Positions 1-9,307 are shown, numbered from the stretch's first letter. The stretch is 64,000 nucleotides of DNA from Actinacidiphila glaucinigra (GCF_900188405.1 NZ_FZOF01000001.1:434001-498000), one strand, 5' to 3'. Made by a program: numbers and translations. The notes: generated by a model from the sequence alone, not told the origin.

Positions 1-727
1 CCACCGGGAGGGCCTCGGAGACGGTGACCTCGCGGCCGAGTTCATTGCTCAGCGAGGCCACGCCGGCGTCCCGGATGCCGCAGGGCACGATCCGGTCGAA
101 CCAGGTGTTGTCGGGGTTGCAGTTCAGCGCGAAGCCGTGCATCGTCACGCCCTTCGCGACGCGGATGCCGATCGCGGCGAGCTTGCGGTCCTCACGGCGC
201 TGGCCGGCGTTGGAGGGGGCGTACTCCGGGCCCGACAGGCGGGGGTCGAACTCCTCGTCCTGCAGCCGCGGGTCGAAGTCCAGGGTCAGCCCCGGGATGA
301 CCGGCGGACGGTCCTCGATGGGGTCGCCCAGCACCCACACGCCGCTGCGGCCCTCCACCCGGGTGGTCTCCAGGCCGAGCTCGGCGCACGCGTCGATCAG
401 CGCCTCCTCCAGCCGGCGCACGTGCGCGACGACGTCCACCGGGCGCGGCAGCTTCAGGATCGGGTAGCCGACCAGCTGGCCCGGCCCGTGCCAGGTGATC
501 TTGCCGCCGCGGTCCACGTCCACCACCGGGGTGCCGTCCAGCGGGCGCTCGCTGTCCTCGGTGCGGCGGCCCGCGGTGTAGACGGGCGGGTGCTCGAGCA
601 GCAGGCACGTGTCGGGGATCTCGTCGGCGAAGCGCGCGGCGTGCACCCGGCGCTGCTCCTCCCACGCCTCCCGGTACTCCACCGCGTCCTCGCCGAAGCC
701 CAGGTGGACGAAGCGCAGGTCACTCAC
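1..727 (-). CDS. lipB: Octanoyltransferase LipB (3' end beyond window)
   Basis: Transfers octanoyl from octanoyl-ACP to lipoyl domains of 2-oxoacid dehydrogenases and GcvH, the first step of lipoate assembly in the cytoplasm. The reverse-strand frame opens with GTG at 727 ([12 protein letters not shown]) and stays open to the window edge, about 242 residues. Visible family marks are the substrate motif [10 protein letters not shown], the lysine region [10 protein letters not shown] and the cysteine region [10 protein letters not shown], which hold the Lys/Cys acyl-transfer dyad known for LipB. The missing part should be only the extreme C-terminus. The substrate proteins sucB/lpd lie 7 kb away; lipA would be expected just outside the left edge. 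Confidence 0.95.
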   Translation of the reverse strand, partial: MSDLRFVHLGFGEDAVEYREAWEEQRRVHAARFADEIPDTCLLLEHPPVYTAGRRTEDSERPLDGTPVVDVDRGGKITWHGPGQLVGYPILKLPRPVDVVAHVRRLEEALIDACAELGLETTRVEGRSGVWVLGDPIEDRPPVIPGLTLDFDPRLQDEEFDPRLSGPEYAPSNAGQRREDRKLAAIGIRVAKGVTMHGFALNCNPDNTWFDRIVPCGIRDAGVASLSNELGREVTVSEALPV

Positions 728-1071
728 GGCCGCTCCCTTTGTGGTCCTTTGCGGCGCTCCTCCACGCGTCAAGAGCGCCTCAGCAACTGTACGTCCGGCG
801 GGGTGGTGTCCTGCACGGGGCCGAGGGCTTAGCACCCGGCAAAGGGCAAAGGAAGCGTTCTGCCGATATGTGGGTGCAGATTCACCCGATACGGCGAATG
901 GGAGGCGCTCGGGTGGTGAGTGAGTCGATACAGAACGTTACATTCGCGCCGTTCTGCGGATGACCCGGCGGGCCGCGGACGGTGCACACCGCCCCGGACG
1001 CCCGCGACGCCGCACACGCCCGCACACACCCGCACACCCGCACGTCCGGAAGGCAGGGGACCGCACCACTG
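728..1071. promoter_or_regulatory. Divergent lipB / TPR-regulator intergenic region with inverted repeat
   Basis: No gene is seen in these 344 bases. They contain a perfect 7-bp inverted repeat, CAGAACG at 931-937 and CGTTCTG at 950-956. A related direct copy, CGTTCTGCCG, lies at about 857-866 and resembles CGTTCTGCGG at 950-959. A TACATT hexamer at 939-944 could be a -10 box for the rightward gene, which would put the dyad over the promoter. The repeat is read directly; its use as an operator is inference. Confidence 0.35.
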
Positions 1072-2598
1072 ATGTCCGACCGTTCCTCGCAGCGCCACCC
1101 GAACCGTCAACTGGCCGCTCTGATCGCCGAGGCCGGGTTCTCCAACGCCGGGCTCGCCCGCCGGGTGGACCAGCTCGGCATCGAGCACGGTCTGGACCTG
1201 CGGTACGACAAGACCTCCGTCACCCGGTGGCTGCGCGGCCAGCAGCCCCGGGGCACGACGCCCGCGCTCATCGCCGAGGTCTTCACCCGGCGGCTCGGGC
1301 GCCGGCTGTCCGCCCACGACCTCGGCCTCGACGCCGTCGCCCCCGTCTACGCGGGGCTGGAGTACGCCTCCTCCCCGGAGGAGGCCGTCGAGATCATCTC
1401 CGGGCTGTGGCGCAAGGACACCGGCAACCAGGCCGACCTCCGCAAGATCGCGTTCACCCCCGCGGGGCTCGTCGTCCCCAGCCGCGACTGGCTGATCGGC
1501 CGGGCCGACGACCGGGTGGGACGCGCCCCCGAGCCGGGCACCGTCCCGGCCGGCGCGGGCGGTCCTGGGCACGGCGCCGGCCCCGGGGCCGCGCGGCTGC
1601 CGGCGCAACGGGCGGGCGGCGGCCTCCGCGGTGCGCCCGCGCCGGTCGCGGTCGCCGCGCCCGCGGTGTTCGGCGGCACCGGCCAGCGGGTCGGCATGGG
1701 GGACATCGCCGCCCTGCGCTCCGTCGGCGAGCTCTTCCGCACCCTCGACAACGCCTACGGCGGCGGCCACGCGCGGCAGGCCCTCGTCCGCTACCTGGAG
1801 CACGAGGCCGAACCCATGCTGCGCGGCAGCTACGGCGAGACCATGGGGCGCCGCCTCTTCGCCGCGGTCGCCGACCTCACCCGGCTCGCGGGGTGGACCT
1901 CGTACGACATCGGCGCCCACGGGCTCGCCCAGCGGTACTTCGTGCAGGCCCTGCGGCTCGCGCAGGCCGCCGGGGACCGGGTCTACGGGGGGTACGTCCT
2001 CGTCACGATGAGCCGCCAGGCGGTCTACCTCGGGCACGGCCGCGAGGCCGTCCAGCTGGCGCGGGTCGCCCAGCAGGGGGTCGGCAGCGGGGCCCCGCCG
2101 GTCGTGCAGGCGCTCTTCCACGCCGCCGAGGCACGCGGCCACGGGCTGCTCGGCGAGGTCCGCGCCTGCACGGCGGCACTGGTGCGGGCCGAACGCGCCC
2201 TGGAGGCGGTCAGGAACGGCGACGACGTCCCGTCCTGGGCGCGCTTCTTCGACGAGGCCCAGCTCGCGGACGAGTTCGGCCACTGCCACCGCGACCTCGG
2301 GCAGTACCGCGCGGCCTCGCAGCACGCGGAGCGCTCGCTGCAGCTGCGCGGCCACGCGTACGCCCGCAGCCGCGTCTTCTGCCGCACGGTGCTGGCCACC
2401 GCGCGGCTCGGCCTCGGCGAGGTCGACGCCGCCTGCGCCCTCGGCGCGGAGGCCATGCAGGCCGCCGTCGAGATGCGGTCGCTGCGCGCCGTCGAGTACG
2501 TCCGCGACTTCGGCCGCCGCCTCGACACCCACCGCGACGCCGCTCCCGTCCGCGCCTTCCACGACCGCGCGACGGCCCTGGGAGTCCCCGTGGGGTGA
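1072..2598 (+). CDS. TPR-type transcriptional regulator with N-terminal helix-turn-helix (NsdA-like)
   Basis: 508 residues from ATG 1072, with GGAAGG and GGGGA upstream; an in-frame GTG at 982 would add a low-complexity His/Thr/Pro leader and is less likely. Residues about 10-80 (NRQLAALIAEAGFSNAGLAR, then TSVTRWLRGQQPRG) look like the XRE-related DNA-binding head of large Streptomyces regulators. Residues about 215-500 are helical tetratricopeptide-like repeats. Between them lies a Gly/Ala/Pro linker, part of which (bases 1583-1658) recurs near 56.8 kb. The architecture resembles Streptomyces NsdA/Cpb1-type differentiation and antibiotic regulators, but the exact target is unknown. Confidence 0.8.
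   Translation: MSDRSSQRHPNRQLAALIAEAGFSNAGLARRVDQLGIEHGLDLRYDKTSVTRWLRGQQPRGTTPALIAEVFTRRLGRRLSAHDLGLDAVAPVYAGLEYASSPEEAVEIISGLWRKDTGNQADLRKIAFTPAGLVVPSRDWLIGRADDRVGRAPEPGTVPAGAGGPGHGAGPGAARLPAQRAGGGLRGAPAPVAVAAPAVFGGTGQRVGMGDIAALRSVGELFRTLDNAYGGGHARQALVRYLEHEAEPMLRGSYGETMGRRLFAAVADLTRLAGWTSYDIGAHGLAQRYFVQALRLAQAAGDRVYGGYVLVTMSRQAVYLGHGREAVQLARVAQQGVGSGAPPVVQALFHAAEARGHGLLGEVRACTAALVRAERALEAVRNGDDVPSWARFFDEAQLADEFGHCHRDLGQYRAASQHAERSLQLRGHAYARSRVFCRTVLATARLGLGEVDAACALGAEAMQAAVEMRSLRAVEYVRDFGRRLDTHRDAAPVRAFHDRATALGVPVG
1583..1658 (+). repeat. 76-bp repeat, copy A, inside the regulator linker
   Basis: Starts CCGGGGCCGCGCGGCTG and matches 56789-56864 with about four substitutions. It is in frame here and encodes the linker segment GAARLPAQRAGG plus the following residues. 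A second shared block, 2088-2116, is also in this gene. Confidence 0.8.
2088..2116 (+). repeat. 29-bp exact repeat, copy A
   Basis: Identical to 56867-56895 (starts CGGGGCCCCGCCGG). Here it encodes GAPPVVQAL in the TPR-like region. At the distant locus it follows the 76-bp repeat after only two bases, while here 429 bases separate them. Confidence 0.8.
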
Positions 2599-2665
2599 CG
2601 ACCCCTGCGGGCGCCGGGGCGCCCCCGCGGAGTGCCGGCCCCGGAAGGCGCCGTACCGGTGGGCC

Positions 2666-3952
2666 CTACGCCGCGAGCGGCTGCGTGTCGGGGCCCTGGC
2701 GGAGGCCGACGTCGCGCAGGAGGTGCTGGGCGGCGCGGCGGCCGGAGAGGAGGGCGCCCTGGACCGTGCTGGTGTCGCGGTGGTCGCCGCAGACGTAGAG
2801 GCCCTGCAGTATCCGCACCGGGCGGCGCAGGTCGTGCGGGGCCGTCATCGCGGGGAGCGCTTCGGCGTCGTGGTGGACGGCGAGCAGTTCCCAGCCGGCG
2901 GTGGACGTGCCGTAGAGCTCCGCGAGGTGCGCCCGGACGGCGATGTCGTCCGGTGCGGGGGCGGCCGCGGGGCCCAGCAGCACGGAGGTGACGAGGGCCC
3001 GGCCCACGGGGGCGCGGGAGGGGTCGACGAGGCTGGCCGGAAACGTGTGGGAGACGGGTCCGCGCCGGTCCGCGTCGAGCACGAGCGCGGGCTGCTTCAG
3101 CGGGGCCGCCGACGAGGCGTGGTGCAGGACGGTGACGCCGTGGAAGGCGGGGACCCGCAGCCCGGGCAGCAGACCGGCCGCCGCGCGGGCCCCGGTGGCG
3201 ACGACCACGGCCCGGCACGGGATCTCGTCCCCGCCCGCGGTGCGCACGCCGTTCGTGGCCGCGGCGACGGCCCGCACCCCGGTGCGGACGGTACCGGGCG
3301 GCAGCGCGGCCGCCAGCGCCTGCGGCACCGTAGCCGCGCCGCCCGCCGGCAGGCACGTACGGCCGAGGGCGAAGCCGCGCAGGACCAGGTCGGCGACCCG
3401 GCTGGACGTCGTGAGGTCCGGGTCGCAGAGCAGCGCGGACAGCAGCGGCCGCAGGTACCCGTCGACCGTGCGCGGCGCGAAGCCGCGCGAGGCGAGGGCG
3501 GCCGCGGCCGTGGTCTCGGGGCGCTCCAGGAGGCGCTCGGCGGGCGCGTCGGCGAGGCGGTTGAGGGCCGTCCGCAGCCGGGCCTTGTCCAGGGGCGAGC
3601 CGATCGGCGCGCGGGCCGCGGCGAGCGCGGCGCGCGGGTCGCCGACCCGGTAGCCGCGGCCGGCGGAGCGCACCAGGACGCCGGGCGAGAGCGGCCGCAG
3701 CTGCAGCCCCTGCAGTTCCGGGGTGCGGCGCAGTTCCGGGTAGGCGGTGTTGAGCAGTTGTGGACCCCGGTCGAGCAGGAAGCCGTCGACCTTCTCGGTG
3801 GCCATGCGGCCGCCGACCCGGTCCTCGGCCTCCAGCACGGTGACGGTGAGCCCCGCACTGGTGAGATGGCGCGCCGCGGAGAGCCCGGCGAGGCCGGCCC
3901 CGATCACGCACACGTCCGTATGTGAACCCGTAGAGCGTGCTGTAGAGAGCAC
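2666..3952 (-). CDS. FAD-dependent amine oxidase / protoporphyrinogen-oxidase-like oxidoreductase
   Basis: 428 residues from GTG 3952, chosen because GGGGAGGGG lies just upstream; GTG 3976 is an in-frame alternative with a poorer ribosome site. A Rossmann FAD motif GAGLAGLSAA sits near residue 18, followed by VLEAEDRVGGR and RGPQLLNTAYPELR, as in NAD(P)/FAD-dependent amine oxidases. The C-terminal flavin motif is present (LYVCGDHRDTSTVQGALLSG). The cytoplasmic substrate cannot be read from sequence; despite family resemblance it need not act in haem synthesis. It converges on the upstream regulator gene. Confidence 0.85.
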   Translation of the reverse strand: MLSTARSTGSHTDVCVIGAGLAGLSAARHLTSAGLTVTVLEAEDRVGGRMATEKVDGFLLDRGPQLLNTAYPELRRTPELQGLQLRPLSPGVLVRSAGRGYRVGDPRAALAAARAPIGSPLDKARLRTALNRLADAPAERLLERPETTAAAALASRGFAPRTVDGYLRPLLSALLCDPDLTTSSRVADLVLRGFALGRTCLPAGGAATVPQALAAALPPGTVRTGVRAVAAATNGVRTAGGDEIPCRAVVVATGARAAAGLLPGLRVPAFHGVTVLHHASSAAPLKQPALVLDADRRGPVSHTFPASLVDPSRAPVGRALVTSVLLGPAAAPAPDDIAVRAHLAELYGTSTAGWELLAVHHDAEALPAMTAPHDLRRPVRILQGLYVCGDHRDTSTVQGALLSGRRAAQHLLRDVGLRQGPDTQPLAA

Positions 3953-4061
3953 GATGCCCCTCCCCGAGGTCGGCACGTTTCCCCGCTCGCGTCAGCTGGT
4001 GCTGGAACCGTCATGCCCACTCCCGCGCCAACTGATGCCGGAAAACGGCTGTGGGTGGCAT

Positions 4062-4964
4062 TCAGTGCCTTTCTTCGGCCAGCGCGGCGCGGATCGCCTC
4101 GTCGATCCCGGGGTGGGCGTAGGTGAACCCGGAGTCCAGCAGCACCCGCGGCACCGCGCGGGTGCTGCCGAGGATCTCGGTGGCGAACTCCCCGACGACG
4201 GCGCGCAGTACGGGCCCGGGGACGGCGAAGGCCGTGGGCCGGCGCAGCACCCGTCCCATCGCCCGGGTCACCTCGGCGTTGGTCAGCGGCTCGGGCGCGC
4301 ACAGGTTGACCGGCCCGGAGACGGACTCGGTGCCGATGATGTGGCGCAGCGCCGCGACGTGGTCGTGCAGGGAGATGAAGCTCCAGTACTGGCGTCCGTC
4401 GCCGAGGCGGCCGCCCAGGCCCGCCTTGAAGAGCGGGAAGAGCCGGCCCCATGCCCCGCCCCCGCCGGAGACGACCAGCCCGGTGCGGGCGAACGCGGTG
4501 CGGACGCCAGCCTCGCGGGCCGGGTCGGCGGCGGCCTCCCAGTCGCGGCAGACGGAGGGCAGGAAGCCGGTGCCCAGCGGTGCGCTCTCGTCGACCCGGC
4601 GGTCGCCCGTGTCGCCGTACGCCGTGATGCCGGAGCCGCTGACGAGCACCCGCGGCGGGGTGTCGAGGGAGGCGAGGGCCCGCGCGAGGGTCGCGGTGCC
4701 CCGCACACGGCTGTCGCGGATGGTCCGCTTGTAGTCGTCCGTCCAGCGGTGGTCGCCGACCCCGGCGCCGGCGAGGTGGACGACGGCGTCCACGCCCGCG
4801 AGCCGCGCGGTGTCGACGGTGCCCCCCTGCGGGTCCCAGCGCGCCTCGTCCGGCCCGGAGGGCTCGCGCCTGACGAGGCGTACGACATCGTGCCGGTCGG
4901 AGCGCAGGGAGCGGACCAGGGCGGAGCCGATGAGGCCGGACGAGCCGGTGATGGCGATGCGCAT
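4062..4964 (-). CDS. TIGR01777 family epimerase / short-chain dehydrogenase-like protein (YfcH/SulA type)
   Basis: 300 residues from ATG 4964. The N-terminus MRIAITGSSGLIGSALVRSL is an extended-SDR nucleotide-binding loop. VVHLAGAGVGDHRWTDDYK and the C-terminal domain near LRRPTAFAVPG and DSGFTYAHP are typical of TIGR01777 proteins. These bind NAD(P); their substrate is unknown, and older 'cell-division inhibitor SulA' names are misleading. It is divergent from the acetyltransferase gene with a 50-base gap, so both probably share a promoter region. Confidence 0.9.
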   Translation of the reverse strand: MRIAITGSSGLIGSALVRSLRSDRHDVVRLVRREPSGPDEARWDPQGGTVDTARLAGVDAVVHLAGAGVGDHRWTDDYKRTIRDSRVRGTATLARALASLDTPPRVLVSGSGITAYGDTGDRRVDESAPLGTGFLPSVCRDWEAAADPAREAGVRTAFARTGLVVSGGGGAWGRLFPLFKAGLGGRLGDGRQYWSFISLHDHVAALRHIIGTESVSGPVNLCAPEPLTNAEVTRAMGRVLRRPTAFAVPGPVLRAVVGEFATEILGSTRAVPRVLLDSGFTYAHPGIDEAIRAALAEERH

Positions 4965-5014
4965 GGGGACATCGTCGCGCGGAACGCCCCTCCTGGTGTG
5001 GGAGGGTGACACGC

Positions 5015-5500
5015 ATGTCCGACATCCGTGTGCGTCCGGCCCTGCTCTCCGACGACCCCGCACTCGTGCGTCTGGAGCGGGCGACCTGGTCGACCCTGCA
5101 CGCGGTGCGGCCGCCGCGGGAGGAGAACGAGGACTTCTTCGGCGAGCGCTTCGGCCCGGACACCTTCCTGGTGGCGGAGACCGACGGGCGGGTGGCCGGT
5201 TTCGTCGGGTTGGTGCCCCCGACGCCGCTGGCCTCCAACGCCCATGTGCGCCAGATCCAGGGCCTGGCGGTCGACACCTGGGCGCGGGGCCGCGGGGTGG
5301 GGCTGGAACTCGTCCTGGCGGCCGTGGTGGAGGCCCGCCGGCAGGGCGCGGTACGCGTCACGCTGCGGGTGCTGGGCCACAACACCCCGGCCCGGCGGCT
5401 GTACGAGGCGGCCGGGTTCACCGTGGAGGGCGTGCTGCCCGGGGAGTTCCTGCTGGACGGCGTCTACGTGGACGACGTGTGCATGGGGCGCCGGGTCTGA
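5015..5500 (+). CDS. GNAT family N-acetyltransferase
   Basis: 161 residues from ATG 5015, which has GGAGG nine bases upstream; GTG 5006 would sit on that ribosome site and is rejected. The acetyl-CoA pyrophosphate loop is seen as DTWARGRGVGLELV, with the downstream NTPARRLYEAAGFTVEGVL of the GNAT fold. The C-terminus (LDGVYVDDVCMGRRV) is like RimI/PhnO-type amino-group acetyltransferases. The acceptor cannot be inferred. Confidence 0.9.
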   Translation: MSDIRVRPALLSDDPALVRLERATWSTLHAVRPPREENEDFFGERFGPDTFLVAETDGRVAGFVGLVPPTPLASNAHVRQIQGLAVDTWARGRGVGLELVLAAVVEARRQGAVRVTLRVLGHNTPARRLYEAAGFTVEGVLPGEFLLDGVYVDDVCMGRRV

Positions 5501-5548
5501 CGGGTCACCCGGAGCGGGCGGCAGGGCCCCGCGGCGCGGCTCAGCCGC

Positions 5549-6064
5549 TCAGCCGAAGCGCTCCCAGAGCCGGGGGAATCGCTCCGCCACCGCGGCCGCG
5601 TTCTCGAAGTCGATGTAGACGCCCTCCGGCTCGGCGGGCTGCGCCGGCAGGTCCAGGTCCGGCAACCGGACCCCGGTGAGCTGCTCGTACGCCTCGTCCG
5701 CCGCGTAGCCGAGGTCCTCGGCGTCGCCGTCGACCTCCGGGTCGAAGGAGCCGGTCAGCTGAGCGAGGCTGTCGGGGTCGTGGACGGCCCCCTCGAAGAC
5801 GTGCCGGCCCTGGCCGATGAGCCAGCACCGGAAGAAGTCGAACGCGTCGTCACCGGCGCCCCCCAGCATCAGGTCGGCGGCGCCCCACACGTCCCAGCGG
5901 TAGGCCCGGTTGAAACGGCTCTCGAAGTGCCGCGCGAAGTCGACGACGGACTCCGGGTCGAGCTGGGTGAGCCGTTCCACCAGGAGGTCGGCGTGCTCCT
6001 CCGGGTCGCCCCCCGCTGCCTCACGCGTGCTGTCGACGATCTCCCAGAACTCCGTCTCGTCCAT
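5549..6064 (-). CDS. DUF4240 domain protein
   Basis: 171 residues from ATG 6064 with GGAG five bases upstream; the preceding GTG 6067 is possible. MDETEFWEIVDSTREAAGGD and the aromatic segment FNRAYRWDVWGAADLML, followed by DDAFDFFRCWLIGQG, match the DUF4240 pattern. The protein is acidic and soluble, with no signal peptide. DUF4240 genes are common and of unknown function in Streptomyces. It is 61 bases downstream of the WYL regulator on the same strand and may be co-transcribed with it. Confidence 0.85.
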   Translation of the reverse strand: MDETEFWEIVDSTREAAGGDPEEHADLLVERLTQLDPESVVDFARHFESRFNRAYRWDVWGAADLMLGGAGDDAFDFFRCWLIGQGRHVFEGAVHDPDSLAQLTGSFDPEVDGDAEDLGYAADEAYEQLTGVRLPDLDLPAQPAEPEGVYIDFENAAAVAERFPRLWERFG

Positions 6065-6125
6065 CACCGCTCCAGCATCCTGGCTGCGGCCCTCCGACGC
6101 ACGCGGAACACGGCAGACGCGGCCC

Positions 6126-7091
6126 TCAGGAGTAGAGCGCGGCCATGGCGCTTACGGCACCGGCCAGCCGCTCGCGCAGGGCGTCCGGGCCGAGCACCTC
6201 GGCGTCGGGGCCGAGGGACAGGAGCTGTTCGTAGGCGACGTCCTGGCCCTCGACGGGGAGGGTGACGGTCACCCGCCCCCGCGCGTCCGGGGGTGCGGCG
6301 GCCGCGAGGGCCTCGCGCGCGGCGGTGCGGTCGGTGACGTACGGCAGGCGGCGGGCGCCGTCGGGCGTGAGGCGAAGGACGACCTCGTCCCGGAGCATCG
6401 AGCGGGCGAACTCGGCGGCGCGGGCCTCCCAGAACGCGGGCAGATCGAAGTCCGGGTCTCTGCCGAAACGATCCTCCGTGGGCTCCGCCGCGGTGAACCG
6501 GTCCACCCGGTAGACCCGGACGTCCGCGCCGCAGCGCGCCACCGCGTACCAGACGCCCCCCTTGAGCACGAGGCCGTACGGATTCAGCTCGCGCTCCACC
6601 TCCTCCTCGCCCCGCCGGTACCGGGCGCGCAGCCGCCGGTCCCCCCACACCGCCGCGGCGAGCGCCGGCAGCAGCCGCGGTGTCTCCGGCTCCTGCCACC
6701 AGCCGGGCGCGTCCAGGTGGAAGCGCTGCGCCGCCGAGCGCGGTGCGTCCCGCAGTTCGGGCAGCAGGGCGGCGGAGACCTTCAGACGGGCCGAGGAACC
6801 CGCGTCGTGCAGGCCCATGGCCCGCAGCGCGGCGGGCACCCCGGACAGGAAGAGCGCCTCCGCCTCCGCGCGGGCCAGCCCGGTCAGCCGGGTGCGGTAG
6901 CCGTCGACCAGGCGGTACCCGCCGGCGCGCCCCCGCTCGGCGTAGACCGGCACCCCCGCCTCGGACAGGGCCAGGACGTCCCGGCCGACGGTGCGTTCGG
7001 ACACCTCCAGGGCCTTGGCGAGTTCGGTCGCCGTCATCGACTCGCGGGACTGGAGCAGGAGGACGAGATGGATCAGTCGTGCCGCACGCAT
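6126..7091 (-). CDS. HTH-WYL transcriptional regulator (DeoR/YafY type)
   Basis: 321 residues. Residues 1-55 form a winged helix (RLIHLVLLLQSRESMTATEL, LEVSERTVGRDVLALSEAGV). The region near 140-230 is the WYL sensor domain (LRARYRRGEEEVERELNPYG, GVWYAVARC, VYRVDRF), here with WY in the core motif, and a WCX-like tail follows. WYL proteins bind nucleotides or nucleic acid and regulate many processes. Their targets are often neighbours, here the DUF4240 gene, but that is only inference. Confidence 0.9.
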   Translation of the reverse strand: MRAARLIHLVLLLQSRESMTATELAKALEVSERTVGRDVLALSEAGVPVYAERGRAGGYRLVDGYRTRLTGLARAEAEALFLSGVPAALRAMGLHDAGSSARLKVSAALLPELRDAPRSAAQRFHLDAPGWWQEPETPRLLPALAAAVWGDRRLRARYRRGEEEVERELNPYGLVLKGGVWYAVARCGADVRVYRVDRFTAAEPTEDRFGRDPDFDLPAFWEARAAEFARSMLRDEVVLRLTPDGARRLPYVTDRTAAREALAAAAPPDARGRVTVTLPVEGQDVAYEQLLSLGPDAEVLGPDALRERLAGAVSAMAALYS

Positions 7092-7415
7092 ACCCCGAGG
7101 CTATGCGGTCGCCCAGGGCGACGGGACGGGGCCGGTCGGGGAGGTCCGGACCGGCCCCGCCGGAGCCCGCTGCGTGCGCGTCGGCGCGGGGGGAAGGACT
7201 CCGCAGCGCGCAACCCGCCAGGGCGACCGGGCCGGTGGGGGCGGTGGCGCCCCGGCGGGAGTCGGCGACGGCGATCGGCCGTCACTGCGGGGCGGGTTCA
7301 CCGGAGTCCGGCTCCCCGGCCCTGCCCCCTCCAGTACGTCCGCCGGGCCCGGCCCGTTCAATCCGGCGGGGAATCCCCCGCGACGGAGGCACCGGGACAC
7401 GGCCGGAGGGCACAA
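7092..7415. other. Gene-free stretch upstream of the WYL gene
   Basis: About 320 bases, GC-rich, between the regulator start and the sucB terminator. No conserved coding frame, RNA gene or clear promoter could be supported, although the WYL promoter must lie here. Confidence 0.4.
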
Positions 7416-7457
7416 CGGCCGAGGCCCCAGCCCGGGAAGGGGCTGGGGCCTCGGCCG
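7416..7457 (-). terminator. sucB transcription terminator hairpin
   Basis: Perfect 18-bp inverted repeat, 7416-7433 with 7440-7457, around a six-base GGGAAG loop, beginning CGGCCGAGGCC. It lies 30 bases beyond the sucB stop. There is no U-tract, as is usual for Streptomyces terminators. Confidence 0.8.
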
Positions 7458-7486
7458 TCGTACGGTCCCGCGAGGACTCCGGTCGG

Positions 7487-9256
7487 TTACAGACCGAGGT
7501 CGCCCTCGAACTCGCCGGCCTCGAGACGGGCCTTGACGTCGTTCAGGTAGCGGGCGGCGTCCGCGCCGTCGACCAGCTGGTGGTCGTACGACAGGGTCAG
7601 GTACGCCATGTCGCGGATCGCGATGGTCTCACCCAGGTCCGGGTGGTTGACGACCATCGGGCGGCGCACGGTGGCACCGATGCCGAGCTCGGCGACCTGC
7701 GGGTAGTTCACGATGATCGTGTCGAACAGCGCACCGCGCGAACCGGTGTTGCTGATCGTGAACGTGCCGCCGGACAGGTCGTCCGGGCTGATCTTCTTGT
7801 TGCGGACCTTGCCGGCCAGCTCGGCGGTCTTCTTGGCGATGCCGGCCAGGCTCAGGTCGCCGGCGCCCTTGATGACCGGGACCATCAGGCCCTGCTCCGA
7901 GTCCACCGCGATGCCGACGTTCTCGACGTCGTGGTAGGTGACGGTGCCGTCGTCATTGATCTTGGCGTTGATGGTCGGGTGGGCCTTCAGCGCCTCGGCG
8001 GCGGCCTTCACGAAGAACGGCATCGGCGAGAGCTTGACGCCCTCGCGGGCCAGGAAGGACTCCTTGGCCCGGGCCCGCAGCTTCATGATCCTGGTGACGT
8101 CCACCTCGACCACGGTCGACAGCTGCGCCTGGCTGTGCAGGGCCTTCATCATGTTCTCGGCGATGACCTTGCGGATGCGGGTCATCTTGACCGTCTGACC
8201 GCGCAGCGCGGCGGCGGCGGCCGGGACCGTGACGCCCGCGGACGGGGCCGGGGCGGTCGGCGCGGCAGCGGCGGCCTTGGCGGCCTCGGCGGCGGCCAGG
8301 ACGTCCTGCTTGCGGATACGGCCACCGACACCGGTGCCCTTGACCGCGGCCAGGTCCACGCCGTTCTCGGCGGCGAGCTTGCGCACCAGCGGGGTCACGT
8401 ACGCGCCCTCGTCGGTCGGCGCCGTCGCCGAGGGAGCGGCCGCGGCGGCCGGGGCAGGGGTGACGGGAGCCGGAGCCGGAGCGGCGACCGGGGCGGGCGC
8501 CGGAGCGACCGGAGCCGGGGCCGGGGCGGGTGCCGGAGCCGGGGGAGCGACCGGGGCCGGAGCCGGAGCCGCGGCGACCGGGGCCGGCGCGGGGGCGGCC
8601 GGAGCCGGGGCGGCGGCGGGGGCAGCGCCGGCGGCACCGATGACGGCGAGCTTGGCGCCGACCTCGGCGGTCTCGTCCTCACCGACGAGGATCTCCAGCA
8701 AGGTGCCGGCGACCGGCGACGGGATCTCGGTGTCGACCTTGTCGGTGGAGACCTCGAGCAGCGGCTCGTCGGCGTCGACGCTCTCGCCGACCGACTTCAG
8801 CCAGCGGGTGACGGTGCCCTCGGTCACCGACTCGCCCAGTGCCGGCAGCAGCACCGGGGTGCCCTCGGCACCGCCGGCCGGAGCCGCGGCCGGGGCGGGA
8901 ACGGCGGCAGCGGGGGCCTCGGCGACGGGAGCCGGGGCGGGGGCGGGGGCCTCCTGCACCGGAGCCGGCGCGGGCGCCGCCGCGGCGGCGGGGGCGGGGG
9001 CGGCAGCGGGGGCACCCGTGCCGTCGTCGATGACGGCCAGCTCGGCGCCGACCTCCACCGTCTCGTCCTCGGCCACCTTGATGGAGGAGAGGATGCCGGA
9101 GGCGGGCGCCGGGATCTCGGTGTCGACCTTGTCGGTCGACACCTCGAGCAGCGGCTCGTCGGCCTCGACGCGCTCACCCTCGGCCTTGAGCCAGCGGGTG
9201 ACGGTGCCCTCGGACACGCTCTCGCCGAGCGCCGGCAGGGTTACGGAAACCGCCAT
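7487..9256 (-). CDS. sucB: 2-oxoacid dehydrogenase E2, dihydrolipoyl acyltransferase (SucB/DlaT)
   Basis: 589 residues. Two lipoyl domains carry the modified lysine in [10 protein letters not shown] (Lys43 and Lys173). Ala/Pro linkers (about 81-130 and 207-280) flank the second one. An E3-binding domain ([15 protein letters not shown], about 285-322) precedes the catalytic core, which ends in [12 protein letters not shown] with His559 and Asp563. This is the actinobacterial SucB layout. In mycobacteria the matching protein (DlaT) serves pyruvate dehydrogenase, so assignment to 2-oxoglutarate dehydrogenase alone is not safe. AGGAG precedes the ATG. It is 51 bases downstream of lpd, so the two are probably co-transcribed. 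Confidence 0.95.
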   Translation of the reverse strand: MAVSVTLPALGESVSEGTVTRWLKAEGERVEADEPLLEVSTDKVDTEIPAPASGILSSIKVAEDETVEVGAELAVIDDGTGAPAAAPAPAAAAAPAPAPVQEAPAPAPAPVAEAPAAAVPAPAAAPAGGAEGTPVLLPALGESVTEGTVTRWLKSVGESVDADEPLLEVSTDKVDTEIPSPVAGTLLEILVGEDETAEVGAKLAVIGAAGAAPAAAPAPAAPAPAPVAAAPAPAPVAPPAPAPAPAPAPVAPAPAPVAAPAPAPVTPAPAAAAAPSATAPTDEGAYVTPLVRKLAAENGVDLAAVKGTGVGGRIRKQDVLAAAEAAKAAAAAPTAPAPSAGVTVPAAAAALRGQTVKMTRIRKVIAENMMKALHSQAQLSTVVEVDVTRIMKLRARAKESFLAREGVKLSPMPFFVKAAAEALKAHPTINAKINDDGTVTYHDVENVGIAVDSEQGLMVPVIKGAGDLSLAGIAKKTAELAGKVRNKKISPDDLSGGTFTISNTGSRGALFDTIIVNYPQVAELGIGATVRRPMVVNHPDLGETIAIRDMAYLTLSYDHQLVDGADAARYLNDVKARLEAGEFEGDLGL

Positions 9257-9307
9257 GGTTTCGGTTGCTCCTAACGATCTGTGCGGATGGTTCTGCGTGT
9301 CCGTGTG

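Noticed and set aside
829-2562. Long reverse frame over the TPR regulator
   Set aside because: Antisense shadow; no start signal or recognised motif, while the forward frame has HTH and TPR-like parts.
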